This document shows, one piece after another, positions 8,392 to 18,568 of a stretch of 64,000 bases of DNA; position 1 is the stretch's first letter; the number at the start of each line of letters is the position of its first letter. A program made the translations under genes and the position numbers. The notes under the pieces are model-generated. The model made no database searches, had not been told where the DNA came from, and saw only the letters and a program-made list of their open reading frames with translations. The DNA is from Roseococcus sp. (lineage in GTDB: Bacteria; Pseudomonadota; Alphaproteobacteria; Acetobacterales; Acetobacteraceae). The stretch covers positions 53,404 through 117,403 of the forward strand of contig JAOAIK010000042.1 in NCBI GenBank assembly GCA_026414745.1, in the 5' to 3' direction.

Positions 8392-9015
8392 TCACGCGGG
8401 ACGACGAAAGAGCAGGACACCGAGGCCGAGTGCGGCCAGCGCCGCCCCCGAGCCCTGGCGCAGGCGGCGCAGCATGCCCGGCCAGTCGAGCAGCCCCTGG
8501 CGCAGTCGCTCCGCAAGCAGCGCGACCAGCAGGTCCACGCCCGTGTTCAGCACGACGCAGAGAGTGCCCAGCACGGCGAACTGCACGAGCACGGAGCCGG
8601 CCTCCGCGCTCACGAACTGCGGCAGGAAGGCGAGGAAGAAGGCCGCGGTCTTGGGGTTCAGCGCCTCGACCAGCACGCCCTCGCGGAAGGGACGGCCGGC
8701 GCGGCCGAGCACGAGCTCCTGCTCCTCGCCGGCGTTGCGGAAAGTGCGCCAGCCGAGCCAGAGGAGGTAGAGCGCGCCCGCAAGCTTCAGCAGGGTGAAC
8801 AGCTCCGCGCTCGCCAGGACCAGCGCGGAGACTCCCAGGGCGCCGGCCAGCACATGCGCCAAGCCTCCCACCCCCGTGCCCAGAGAGGAGAGCACACCCG
8901 CGCGCCGTCCGGCCGCCATGCTGCGTGCGGCGACGTAGAGCATCCCGGGCCCCGGGCTCAGCGCCAACACGAGAGCCGCGGCGAGGAAGAGGAGCAGTGT
9001 CGTGCTGTCGGGCAT
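8392..9015 (-). CDS. LysE/RhtB family translocator
   Basis: LALSPGPGMLYVAARSMAAGRRAGVLSSLGTGVG motif. Confidence 0.9.
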   Translation of the reverse strand: MPDSTTLLLFLAAALVLALSPGPGMLYVAARSMAAGRRAGVLSSLGTGVGGLAHVLAGALGVSALVLASAELFTLLKLAGALYLLWLGWRTFRNAGEEQELVLGRAGRPFREGVLVEALNPKTAAFFLAFLPQFVSAEAGSVLVQFAVLGTLCVVLNTGVDLLVALLAERLRQGLLDWPGMLRRLRQGSGAALAALGLGVLLFRRPA

Positions 9016-9019
9016 GGGC

Positions 9020-9454
9020 TCAGAGCTTCTTGCGATACCAGATGCGCGCATGGCCGGGGGGCATGCCGTCCAGCCGGCCGGCCTCGACCCAGCCGTTGCG
9101 CTCCCAGAAATGCGGCGCCTGGAAGCTGAAGGTGTCGGTGTAGGCGTCGGTGCAGCCGCGCGCGCGCGCGATGGCCTCGGCGCGGGCCAGCAGCTCGGTG
9201 CCGAGGCCCCGGCCGCGCACCTCGCGCGCCAGCCACAGCCAGTCGATGAACAGCCAGTTCCAGTAGGTGAGGCCGAGCAGCCCGCCCTTCACCACCTCCG
9301 CCTCGTCGCGCGCCAGCACGGTGACGGGCTCGCGGTCATAGGGCCCGCCCATTTCCTGGTTGAACAGGTGCAGACCGCGCTGGATGGCGGCGACGGCCTC
9401 CAGCTCGGGATAGTCGTCGTCGCTGATGGTGATGCGCGGCGCGGGCGCCGTCAC
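9020..9454 (-). CDS. GNAT family N-acetyltransferase
   Basis: LFIDWLWLAREVRGRGLGTELLARAEAIARARGC; GTG start; 4-nt overlap with upstream gene. Confidence 0.88.
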   Translation of the reverse strand: MTAPAPRITISDDDYPELEAVAAIQRGLHLFNQEMGGPYDREPVTVLARDEAEVVKGGLLGLTYWNWLFIDWLWLAREVRGRGLGTELLARAEAIARARGCTDAYTDTFSFQAPHFWERNGWVEAGRLDGMPPGHARIWYRKKL

Positions 9455-9909
9455 CCGAGCCGCCCCCAGGCCGCGACGCCCACGGTGAGCAGGCCGAGGC
9501 CGAGGTTGATGCTCACCATCTGGCGCAGCGTCTCGTTCGCCGCCGCGGCGGCCTTGAGGTCTCCGGCCGCCAGCGCCGCGCGCATCTGCCGCCAGGGCCC
9601 GGTGAAGAGGGCGACGTAGATCGCGCCCATCAGCAGCCCGGTCAGGTGCATCAGGTGCACATGCCAGCCCGCGCCGCGGAAGCCGCCGTAATGGCCGAAG
9701 AGCAGGACATAGCCCGAGAGCAGCACGATGGGCATGGCGTGCCACACGATCAGGAAGAAGCGCCGGTGCACGCCGCCCAGCAGGGCGAGGCGCTGCGCGG
9801 GCTCCAGCGCGGCGAGGGCGGGCCGCAGCGCGAGGATGGCGAAGGCCATGCCCCCGACCCAGAGCACGGCGAACAGGACGTGAAGGAGGTAGGCGAGGTT
9901 TGCGATCAT
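9451..9909 (-). CDS. CopD-like integral membrane protein
   Basis: MIANLAYLLHVLFAVLWVGGMAFA, multiple TM helices with His. Confidence 0.75.
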   Translation of the reverse strand: MIANLAYLLHVLFAVLWVGGMAFAILALRPALAALEPAQRLALLGGVHRRFFLIVWHAMPIVLLSGYVLLFGHYGGFRGAGWHVHLMHLTGLLMGAIYVALFTGPWRQMRAALAAGDLKAAAAANETLRQMVSINLGLGLLTVGVAAWGRLG

Positions 9910-9918
9910 GCCGGCACA

Positions 9919-10542
9919 CTACGCCGGGAAGCGCCGGAGGGAAGAGGCCAGGGCGCGCACCTCCTCGGCGGCCGCCCCGCGCGGGGCGGCCTCGGTGACG
10001 CCGAGGCCCAGCGCGAAGGCGCTGGCGAAGGCGGTGCGGTTGCCCAGGCTCTCGGCCATCACCGGGGCCTTGCGGCGCGCCAGCTCGTCCAGCACCACGT
10101 CGCGCAGCCGGCCCGAGGGCGGCAGGCGGTTCAGCACCAGCCGGTGCGGGCGCTTCTCGGCCTCGGCGAGCCCGATCGTCGCCTCGCTCGCCCAGAGATC
10201 GGGCAGGGAGGGCTGCAGCGGCACCAGCACGAGATCGGCGCCGCGAATGGCGAGGCGGCTGTCGGTCTCGGCATGCGGCGGCGTGTCCACCACCACGACA
10301 TCCATCTCCCGCCGCAGCCGGTCGAGCGCGCCGGCGAGCCGCCAGCCCGAGAGCGCCTCGAAGCGCAGCGGCGTCACGGCCTCGGGGCGCAGGGCGTGCC
10401 AGCGCGCGAGGGTGCGCTGCGGGTCGGCGTCGAGCAGCGCCACGCGCCGCCCGCCCTCGGCGAGCGCCACGGCCAGGTTGGCGGCGAGGGTGGATTTCCC
10501 CGCGCCCCCCTTCTGCTGCGCGACGGTGAGGACAAGCGCCAT
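9919..10542 (-). CDS. ParA family ATPase (orphan)
   Basis: Deviant Walker A QQKGGAGKSTLAANLA; LLDADPQRT; VVVDTPPH. Confidence 0.9.
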   Translation of the reverse strand: MALVLTVAQQKGGAGKSTLAANLAVALAEGGRRVALLDADPQRTLARWHALRPEAVTPLRFEALSGWRLAGALDRLRREMDVVVVDTPPHAETDSRLAIRGADLVLVPLQPSLPDLWASEATIGLAEAEKRPHRLVLNRLPPSGRLRDVVLDELARRKAPVMAESLGNRTAFASAFALGLGVTEAAPRGAAAEEVRALASSLRRFPA

Positions 10543-10585
10543 CGGCCCGCTCCTGCGATTCCGCAGCCCATCATAGCAGCCGCGT

Positions 10586-10930
10586 TCAGTCGCGCGGCAG
10601 CAGCGCCCGGGGCACGCGCACCGTCAGCGACAGCAGGCGGAAGCTGTGGGTCTTGCCGTGGCCGTCCAGGTTGAGGCTGCCGTTCACCCCGCCCTCCAGC
10701 ACCTCGTCCACCACGAAGTTGAAGGCCGAGAGCAGCGGCAGATCGTAGCGCGTGCAGCGCGTGGCGCCGCGGTGGCGGAACAGGGCCAGCACCCGCGCCT
10801 CCGTCACCTGCTCGGCGAGCAGCGGATAGAGCGCGGGGTCGTAGGGAATGAGCGAGAGGTTCAGGCGGTTGCCCTTGTCTCCCGCGCGGCTGTGCGCCAG
10901 CCGGTGCAGCGGCACCTCCACCTCGCTCAT
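10586..10930 (-). CDS. AtuA C-terminal-domain-like small protein
   Basis: LAHSRAGDKGNRLNLSLIPYDP...NGSLNLDGHGKTHSFRLL; coupled to the AtuA-like gene. Confidence 0.8.
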   Translation of the reverse strand: MSEVEVPLHRLAHSRAGDKGNRLNLSLIPYDPALYPLLAEQVTEARVLALFRHRGATRCTRYDLPLLSAFNFVVDEVLEGGVNGSLNLDGHGKTHSFRLLSLTVRVPRALLPRD

Positions 10931-12300
10931 GCCGCGAACTCCCGCGCCTCGCGCACGGTCACGCGGGTGGGCACGCGCTCGCGCAGGACGAGGTGGCTGC
11001 GCGTCAGGATGCGGGGCGTGACGCGCCAGCGCGCCCCGCCCGTGCCGGCGGTGCCGCAGCACAGCAGGGCCAGCACCTCGCGCGCCGCCTGGTCGGCATC
11101 GTCGCGCCGGGCGGATTCCACGGCGAGGCGGATGCGGATGTCGGGCGGCTCGGGCCCCTCGTAGCCGCGCCACAGCGCGCCCGCGTCGCTGTCATGCACG
11201 GAGGCGACGCCGATCAGGTCCACCCGCGCGCGCACGGCGAGGCCGCGGCGGCGCAGCCGCTCCAGCAGCACATCGGCGGTGGCGCGGGCGCGGGCCAGCG
11301 CGTTGGGGCCGGCCACGCTCACCTCGCCCTCGCCGAGCCAGCTTCCCTCGAAGCTCGCCGTCACCTTCAGCGTCTCCGGCCGGGGGTGGCCGACGAGGCC
11401 CCGCACCGCCACGCGGTCGGGCCCCTCCTGCGCGAGGGTGCAGCGGGTGATGTCGAGCACCACGTCGGGGGTGACGTAGTGCGCGGGGTCGTGCAGCTCG
11501 TAGAGGAGCTGCTCCTTCACCGTGCGCAGGTCCACGAGGCCGCCGGTGTTCTCGGCCTTGGTGATCACGAGGCCGCCCTCGGCCGTCACTTCGGCGATGG
11601 GAAAGCCGATGTCGGCGGGGTCGGGGATGTCCTTCACGCCCGGGTCCCAGAACACGCCGCCGCTGACCTGGCTGCCGCATTCGAGCAGATGCCCCGCCGC
11701 CGCGCCGAGCGCGAGCGCCTGCCAGTCGTCGAAGCGCCAGCCGAAATGGTGCGCGAGCGGCGCGATGGCGAGGGCGGGGTCGCTGGTGCGGCCGGCCACC
11801 ACCACCTCGGCGCCGCGCGCGAGCGCCTCCACCAGCGGCTCGGCGCCGATATAGGCGTTGGCGGCGATCAGGCTCCAGGCGCCCATGTCGAGGCCGGCAT
11901 CGGCCTCGTGCACCGGAAGCTGCCCGCCCGCGACGAGCGGCGTCACGTCGTCGCCCTCGACGAGGCCGATGCGCAGCCCGGGCAGCCCCTGCGCGAGGGC
12001 GAGCCGCGCCACCGCCCGCGCCGCCGCCGGCGGGTTCGCCGCCCCCCAGTTGCCAAGCAGCGGGATGCGGTGGGCCTGCGCGGGCGCGAGGATGGGCGCG
12101 AGCAGCCGCTCCAGCATCGGCTCGTAGCCGAGCTCGGGGTCGCGCCGCTTCTCGAGATGGGCGAGCGCCACGGTGCGCTCGCCCAGCGTCTCGAAGAACA
12201 TGGCGGCCGGCAGGCCGCGCGCGATCAGGGTGCGCAGCACGGGGATGGGCGCGTCCACGCGGTCGCCCGAGAAGCCCGCGCCATTGCCGAGCAGGAACAT
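10927..12300 (-). CDS. Acyclic terpene utilization AtuA family protein (DUF1446)
   Basis: GNGAGFSGDRVDAPIPVL...LGNWGAANPPAAARAV...VVAGRTSDPALAIAPLAHHFGW. Confidence 0.87.
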   Translation of the reverse strand: MFLLGNGAGFSGDRVDAPIPVLRTLIARGLPAAMFFETLGERTVALAHLEKRRDPELGYEPMLERLLAPILAPAQAHRIPLLGNWGAANPPAAARAVARLALAQGLPGLRIGLVEGDDVTPLVAGGQLPVHEADAGLDMGAWSLIAANAYIGAEPLVEALARGAEVVVAGRTSDPALAIAPLAHHFGWRFDDWQALALGAAAGHLLECGSQVSGGVFWDPGVKDIPDPADIGFPIAEVTAEGGLVITKAENTGGLVDLRTVKEQLLYELHDPAHYVTPDVVLDITRCTLAQEGPDRVAVRGLVGHPRPETLKVTASFEGSWLGEGEVSVAGPNALARARATADVLLERLRRRGLAVRARVDLIGVASVHDSDAGALWRGYEGPEPPDIRIRLAVESARRDDADQAAREVLALLCCGTAGTGGARWRVTPRILTRSHLVLRERVPTRVTVREAREFAA

Positions 12301-12302
12301 GG

Positions 12303-13784
<1,482 letters not shown>

Positions 13785-13918
13785 GCGCGCGATCATGCGC
13801 CGCGGCGCACAGCGTGCGAAGTCCCTGCCGTTTCATGGCCATTCCGCTTGCGGCGGCGCAAAGGCGGCTCCTATCCTCCCCGGCGCGGACACGACACGAC
13901 ACGAGGAAGGAAAGCCGC

Positions 13919-14389
13919 ATGCGTCTCACATCCCTCGCCGCCGGGGCCGTCCTGGCTCTCGGCGTGATCGCCGCGCCGGCGCCGGCGCAGAACTTCAACC
14001 TCAATCCGACCTTCGGCACCATCTCGCTGGTGGCCGGGTTCACGCCCGATCCGCGCTTCATCGACGTGACCGCGGGCGGCACCATCCAGGCGGATCGCCT
14101 CGGGCGGGACTGCGCGGGCACCATCGCCAACGCGCCCGATGTCCGGCTGAACTACACTGCCGGGAGCTTCCCGCTCTACCTCTTCGCGCAGTCGCGCGAG
14201 GACACCACGCTGGTGGTCAACCTGCCCGACGGGTCGTGGATCTGCAACGATGATTTCGACGGGCTGAACCCGGGCATTGTGCTGCAGCGCCCCTCCTCGG
14301 GGCAGTATGACATCTGGGTCGGGGTGTTCGGCGGCGGGCGGGGCATCCCCGCGCGGCTCGGCATCTCGGAACTGCCGCCGCGGCGCTGA
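13919..14389 (+). CDS. Uncharacterised secreted beta-rich (PPC-like) protein
   Basis: Signal peptide MRLTSLAAGAVLALGVIAAPAPAQ; DGSWICNDDFDGLNPGIVLQRPSSGQYDIWVGVFGGG. Confidence 0.65.
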   Translation: MRLTSLAAGAVLALGVIAAPAPAQNFNLNPTFGTISLVAGFTPDPRFIDVTAGGTIQADRLGRDCAGTIANAPDVRLNYTAGSFPLYLFAQSREDTTLVVNLPDGSWICNDDFDGLNPGIVLQRPSSGQYDIWVGVFGGGRGIPARLGISELPPRR

Positions 14390-14392
14390 GGC

Positions 14393-15988
14393 TCAGCGCC
14401 CCTCCACCGCGCGGCGCAGCCGTTCGAGCAGCGCCGCGCGGGTCTCGTCGTCGGGCGCGGTGTCGAGCGCCTCCTCGATGCTGAGCAGCAGCGCGGCGCG
14501 CTGGTTGTGCCAGTCGGGCAGGCCCACCTCCTCCGGGTGCAGGCGCCGGGTGCGGGGCAGGCGCGGCCCCGGCGCGGGTGCGGCGCCGGGGGCCAGGCGG
14601 TAGCCCTCGTCCAGCACGGGGCGGGCGATGCGCGCCGCCGGCGCCACTCCTGCCGCCGCCAGCCGTGCCGCCAGCGCGCTGCTCGCCTCCGGCTCCCCAT
14701 GCACCAGGAAGACGCCGCCCGCCACCGGGCCCCGCGCGGCGGCCCAGCGCGTCAGCGCCGCGGCGTCGGCATGCGCGGAGTAGCCCTCGATGGTGGCGAT
14801 GCGCGCCGCCACCTTCACCGTCTCGCCCAGGATGCGCACGCGCCGCGCCCCCTCCTGCAGCAGCCGCCCGAGCGTGCCGGTCGCCTGGTAGCCCACCAGC
14901 GCCACGATGGTGCCCGGCTTCCAGAGATTGGCCAGCAGGTGCTGGCGGATGCGCCCCGCCTCGCACATGCCGCTGCCGGCGAGGATGATGCGGAACCCCG
15001 GGGCGCGCGCCAGGCGCCGGCTCTCCTCGGCGTCGGTGACATGCACCACCTGCGGCGCGGCCAGCGCGGCGCGCAGCCGCGCCCCCTCCTCCATCGCCGC
15101 GGCGTGGCGGGCGAAGACGCGGCTCGCGCGGATCGCGAGCGGGCTGTCGAGGTGGATGGGCGCGCGCGGCGCCTCGCCCGCCTCCATCAGCCGCACCAGG
15201 TCGAGGATCACCTCCTGCGCGCGCTCCACCGCGAAGGTCGGGATCAGCAGCGCCGCCTCGGCCTGGGCCGCCTCGCGCAGCAGGGCGGCGAGGGCGGCGC
15301 GCCGGCCGGCCTCCTCCACCTGCGGGCGTTCCGTGTCGCCATAGGTGGATTCGAGGATCAGGTGGTCGAGCCCGCCCGAGGGCCCCTCGGGGTCGGGCTG
15401 CATGTTCACGCCCGGCTGGCCGATGTCGCCCGAGACGAGCAGGCGCATGGGCCCGGTCCCGGTCTCGATGGCGATCTCGATGGAGGCCGAGCCCAGCATG
15501 TGCCCCGCATTCCACCAGCGCGCCGAAAGCCCGGGCAGCGGCTCGATCCACTCGCCATAGGCGAGGGGGCGGAACTGCTCGAGGCAGCGCTCCGCGTCCT
15601 CGGCGGTGTAGATCGGCGCCACATCGGCCCGGCCGCGGCGGCGATTGCGGCGGTTGAGGATCTCCACCTCGCTCTCCTGGATATGCCCGGCATCGGGCAG
15701 CATGCAGGAGCAGAGATCGGCCGTGGCGCGGGTGGCGTGGATGGGGCCGCGGTAGCCCGCCTTGGTCAGCCGCGGCAGCAGCCCGCTGTGGTCGATGTGC
15801 GCGTGGGTGAGCAGCACGGCCGACAGCGAGCGCGGCTCGAAGGGGAAGGGCTCGTGGTTCAGCGCCTTCAGCGTCTTCGGCCCCTGGAACATGCCGCAAT
15901 CCACCAGCACGCGGCCGCGCGGCGTCTCGAGGAACAGGCACATGCCCGTGACGGTGCGGGCGGCGCCGCAGACGCGCAGCGTGACCAT
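14393..15988 (-). CDS. MBL-fold metallo-hydrolase, beta-CASP (RNA-processing exonuclease-like)
   Basis: LTHAHIDHSG, ESTYGDTER, ILAGSGMCEAGRIRQHL, GYSAHAD. Confidence 0.92.
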   Translation of the reverse strand: MVTLRVCGAARTVTGMCLFLETPRGRVLVDCGMFQGPKTLKALNHEPFPFEPRSLSAVLLTHAHIDHSGLLPRLTKAGYRGPIHATRATADLCSCMLPDAGHIQESEVEILNRRNRRRGRADVAPIYTAEDAERCLEQFRPLAYGEWIEPLPGLSARWWNAGHMLGSASIEIAIETGTGPMRLLVSGDIGQPGVNMQPDPEGPSGGLDHLILESTYGDTERPQVEEAGRRAALAALLREAAQAEAALLIPTFAVERAQEVILDLVRLMEAGEAPRAPIHLDSPLAIRASRVFARHAAAMEEGARLRAALAAPQVVHVTDAEESRRLARAPGFRIILAGSGMCEAGRIRQHLLANLWKPGTIVALVGYQATGTLGRLLQEGARRVRILGETVKVAARIATIEGYSAHADAAALTRWAAARGPVAGGVFLVHGEPEASSALAARLAAAGVAPAARIARPVLDEGYRLAPGAAPAPGPRLPRTRRLHPEEVGLPDWHNQRAALLLSIEEALDTAPDDETRAALLERLRRAVEGR

Positions 15989-16072
15989 GCGGTGCGGCCT
16001 CCCTCATCCTCGCCGACTCTGGCAGCATAGCGCCGCACGGCCGCGCCGCCAGCCGCGCGCACCGGAGGGAGC

Positions 16073-16822
16073 ATGACGAGAGGCCGCCGCGCGAAGGACT
16101 GGCCGAGCTATCGCCTCGCGCTGCTGGATCACGACTTCCTGCGCAGCCCCGCCGCGCGCGGGGTGCGGCTGCAGCTCGAGCAGATGAAGGCCGAGGAGGC
16201 GCTGCGCGCCGCGGGCATCCGCTCCACCATCGTGGTCTTCGGCGGCTCGCGCGTGCGCGAGGACGGGCCCGGCGCGCAGCCGCGCTGGTATGCCGAGGCG
16301 CGGCGCTTCGGCCGCCTGGCCTCGGAGCGCGGGGGCGCACTGCACCCCGTGGGCGGCTGGCGCGACAACGTGATCGCGACCGGCGGCGGGCCCGGCATCA
16401 TGGAGGCCGCCTGCCGCGGCGCGCGCGAGGCCGGCGCCCCCGCCATCGGCTTCAACATCCGCCTGCCGCGCGAGCAGGCGCCCAACCGCTACACCACGCG
16501 CGAGCTCACCTTCCAGTTCCACTACTTCGCCATCCGCAAGCTGCATCTCGCCATGCGCGCGCGGGCGCTGGTGGTCTTCCCCGGCGGCTTCGGCACGCTG
16601 GACGAGCTGTTCGAGATTCTCACCCTGCGCCAGTCCGGGCGCATGGGCGCGGTGCCCGTGGTGCTGGTGGACGAGGCCTTCTGGCGCGGCATCGTCGCCT
16701 GGGAGAGGCTGGTCGAGACCGGGATGATCGAACCGGCCGACCTCGACCTGCTGCGCTTCGCACCCAACGCGGCGGCGGCGTGGCAGGCGCTGGAGGCGGC
16801 CGGCGTGGCGGTGCGCGGATGA
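16073..16822 (+). CDS. LOG family protein (Rossmann-fold nucleotide-binding)
   Basis: FGGSRV, TGGGPGIMEAACRGA, FPGGFGTLDELFEILTLRQ. Confidence 0.9.
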   Translation: MTRGRRAKDWPSYRLALLDHDFLRSPAARGVRLQLEQMKAEEALRAAGIRSTIVVFGGSRVREDGPGAQPRWYAEARRFGRLASERGGALHPVGGWRDNVIATGGGPGIMEAACRGAREAGAPAIGFNIRLPREQAPNRYTTRELTFQFHYFAIRKLHLAMRARALVVFPGGFGTLDELFEILTLRQSGRMGAVPVVLVDEAFWRGIVAWERLVETGMIEPADLDLLRFAPNAAAAWQALEAAGVAVRG

Positions 16823-18561
16823 GCGGGGAGGGGGCGCACGCCTCCGCGCTCGGCGGCTTCCTCGCACTGTCGCGGCCCTGGCTCGCGCGGCGGCGCACCC
16901 TCGCCGCCTTCGCCCTGCTGGTCCTGCTTACGGCGGTGCAGGTGCTGCTCGTCGTCGCGCTGAACTTCTGGAGCGCGCGGCTTTTCGATGCGCTCGACAA
17001 CCGCGATGCCGCCTCGCTCTGGGGCGCGGTGGGGCTGTTCGCCGCGCTGGTGCTGGGCGTGGTGGTGAGCAACGCGGCGCATCTTGAGGCGCGGCGCGGC
17101 CTCGCGCTGGGCTGGCGGCGGGCGCTGACGGCGGCGCTGCTCGGCGCCTGGCTCGCCGAGGGGCGGCAGTGGCACCTTGCCCAGCTCGCCGAGGCGCCGG
17201 ACAATCCGGACGGGCGCATCGCCGAGGACATCCGCATCGCCACCGAACACGCGGTGGAGCTGATCGCGACCCTGCTCTACGCCCTGATGCTGCTCGGCGC
17301 CTTCATCGGGCTGCTCTGGGCGCTCTCGGGGGAGGTGAGCGTGTTCGGCGTGCCGGTGCCGGGGCACATGGTCTGGCTCGCGTTGCTCTATGCGCTGGCG
17401 GGGGCGGCGGCCGCTTTCGCGCTCGGTCGGCCGCTGGCGCGCGCCACCGAGGGGCGCCAACGGGCGGAGGCGGAGCTGCGCACCGCGCTGATGCACGCGC
17501 GCGACGAGGCCGAGGCGCTGGCCCTGGCCCGCGGCGAGCCCGAGGCGCGCCGCGCCGCGGAGGCCCGTTTCGCCGCGCTGGGCGAGGCCTGGCGCCGGCA
17601 GACGGCAGGCCTGCGCAACCTGCTCGGCTTCCAGTCCGCCTATACCAGCGTCGCGCCGGTGCTGCCGCTGCTCGTCTCGGCGCCGCGCTACCTCGCGGGC
17701 GAGATCTCGCTCGGCGTGCTGGTGCAGATCGGCCAGGGCTTCCAGCAGGCGGTCTCCGCCCTGTCCTGGCCGGTGGACAACACGGCGCGGCTCGCCGAAT
17801 GGCACGCCTCGGCCGAACGCCTGCTCGCCCTGGCCGAGGCGGCCGCGGGCGCGAGTGCGGAGGGCATCGCGCGGGAGATCGGTGAGGACGGTGTGGCGGC
17901 CGAGGGGCTCGCGCTCTGCGCCGCCTCGGGCGCGCCGCTCGCCGCGCCGCTGTCCTTCGCGCTGCCGCCCGGGGCGCTGGCGGGGCTGGAGGGGCCGCCG
18001 CCCGCCGCCGCGGCGCTGCTGGCCGCGCTGGCGGGGCTCTGGCCCTGGGGGCGGGGGCGCATCGCCGCGCCGCCGCCCGCGCAATGCGCCGTCTGGTTCC
18101 GCCCGCCCTGGCTGCCCGAGGGCCCGCTCGCCCGGCTGCTCGACCCCTCGGGCGAGGCGCCGCGCCCGGCGCTGGTGGCGGCGCTGGAGGGGGTGGGGCT
18201 CGGCGCCCTCTCTGCGCGGCTCGACGAGGAGGCGGCCTGGGGCGCCGTGCTGGAGGAGCCGGAGAGGTTGCGCCTCGCCTTCGCGCGGCTGCTGCTGGCG
18301 CGGCCCGCGCTGGTGCTGGTGGCGGAAGGGGTGGCCGCGCTGGAGGCCGAGGAGCTGCGCCGGCTGATCGCGCTGCTGCGCGCCGCGCTGCCGCGCGCCG
18401 TCGTCATCATGGCTGCACCGGCGCCGGAGGGGGCGGAGCGCATCCGTCTCGCCCCGCCCGAGGGCGAGACGCTGCCTGCCGCCCGCGCCGCCCAGCGCCA
18501 ACCGCGCCCCGCGCGCCTCATCGCCTGGCTGCGCCAGGGCTTCGGCCATCCGCGGGGCTGA
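16819..18561 (+). CDS. SbmA/BacA-like ABC transporter family protein with degenerate nucleotide-binding domain
   Basis: ABC_membrane_2-type TM domain (ADNPDGRIAEDIRI; NFWSARLFDALDNRDAASLW) followed by an NBD-like domain lacking Walker A, signature and Walker B motifs. Confidence 0.85.
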   Translation: MSGEGAHASALGGFLALSRPWLARRRTLAAFALLVLLTAVQVLLVVALNFWSARLFDALDNRDAASLWGAVGLFAALVLGVVVSNAAHLEARRGLALGWRRALTAALLGAWLAEGRQWHLAQLAEAPDNPDGRIAEDIRIATEHAVELIATLLYALMLLGAFIGLLWALSGEVSVFGVPVPGHMVWLALLYALAGAAAAFALGRPLARATEGRQRAEAELRTALMHARDEAEALALARGEPEARRAAEARFAALGEAWRRQTAGLRNLLGFQSAYTSVAPVLPLLVSAPRYLAGEISLGVLVQIGQGFQQAVSALSWPVDNTARLAEWHASAERLLALAEAAAGASAEGIAREIGEDGVAAEGLALCAASGAPLAAPLSFALPPGALAGLEGPPPAAAALLAALAGLWPWGRGRIAAPPPAQCAVWFRPPWLPEGPLARLLDPSGEAPRPALVAALEGVGLGALSARLDEEAAWGAVLEEPERLRLAFARLLLARPALVLVAEGVAALEAEELRRLIALLRAALPRAVVIMAAPAPEGAERIRLAPPEGETLPAARAAQRQPRPARLIAWLRQGFGHPRG

Positions 18562-18568
18562 GCAGGCC

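Noticed and set aside
16819-18561. Pseudogene call for the degenerate ABC protein
   Set aside because: The reading frame is full length with normal codon usage and a conserved TM domain; motif loss without frame loss argues for retained function.
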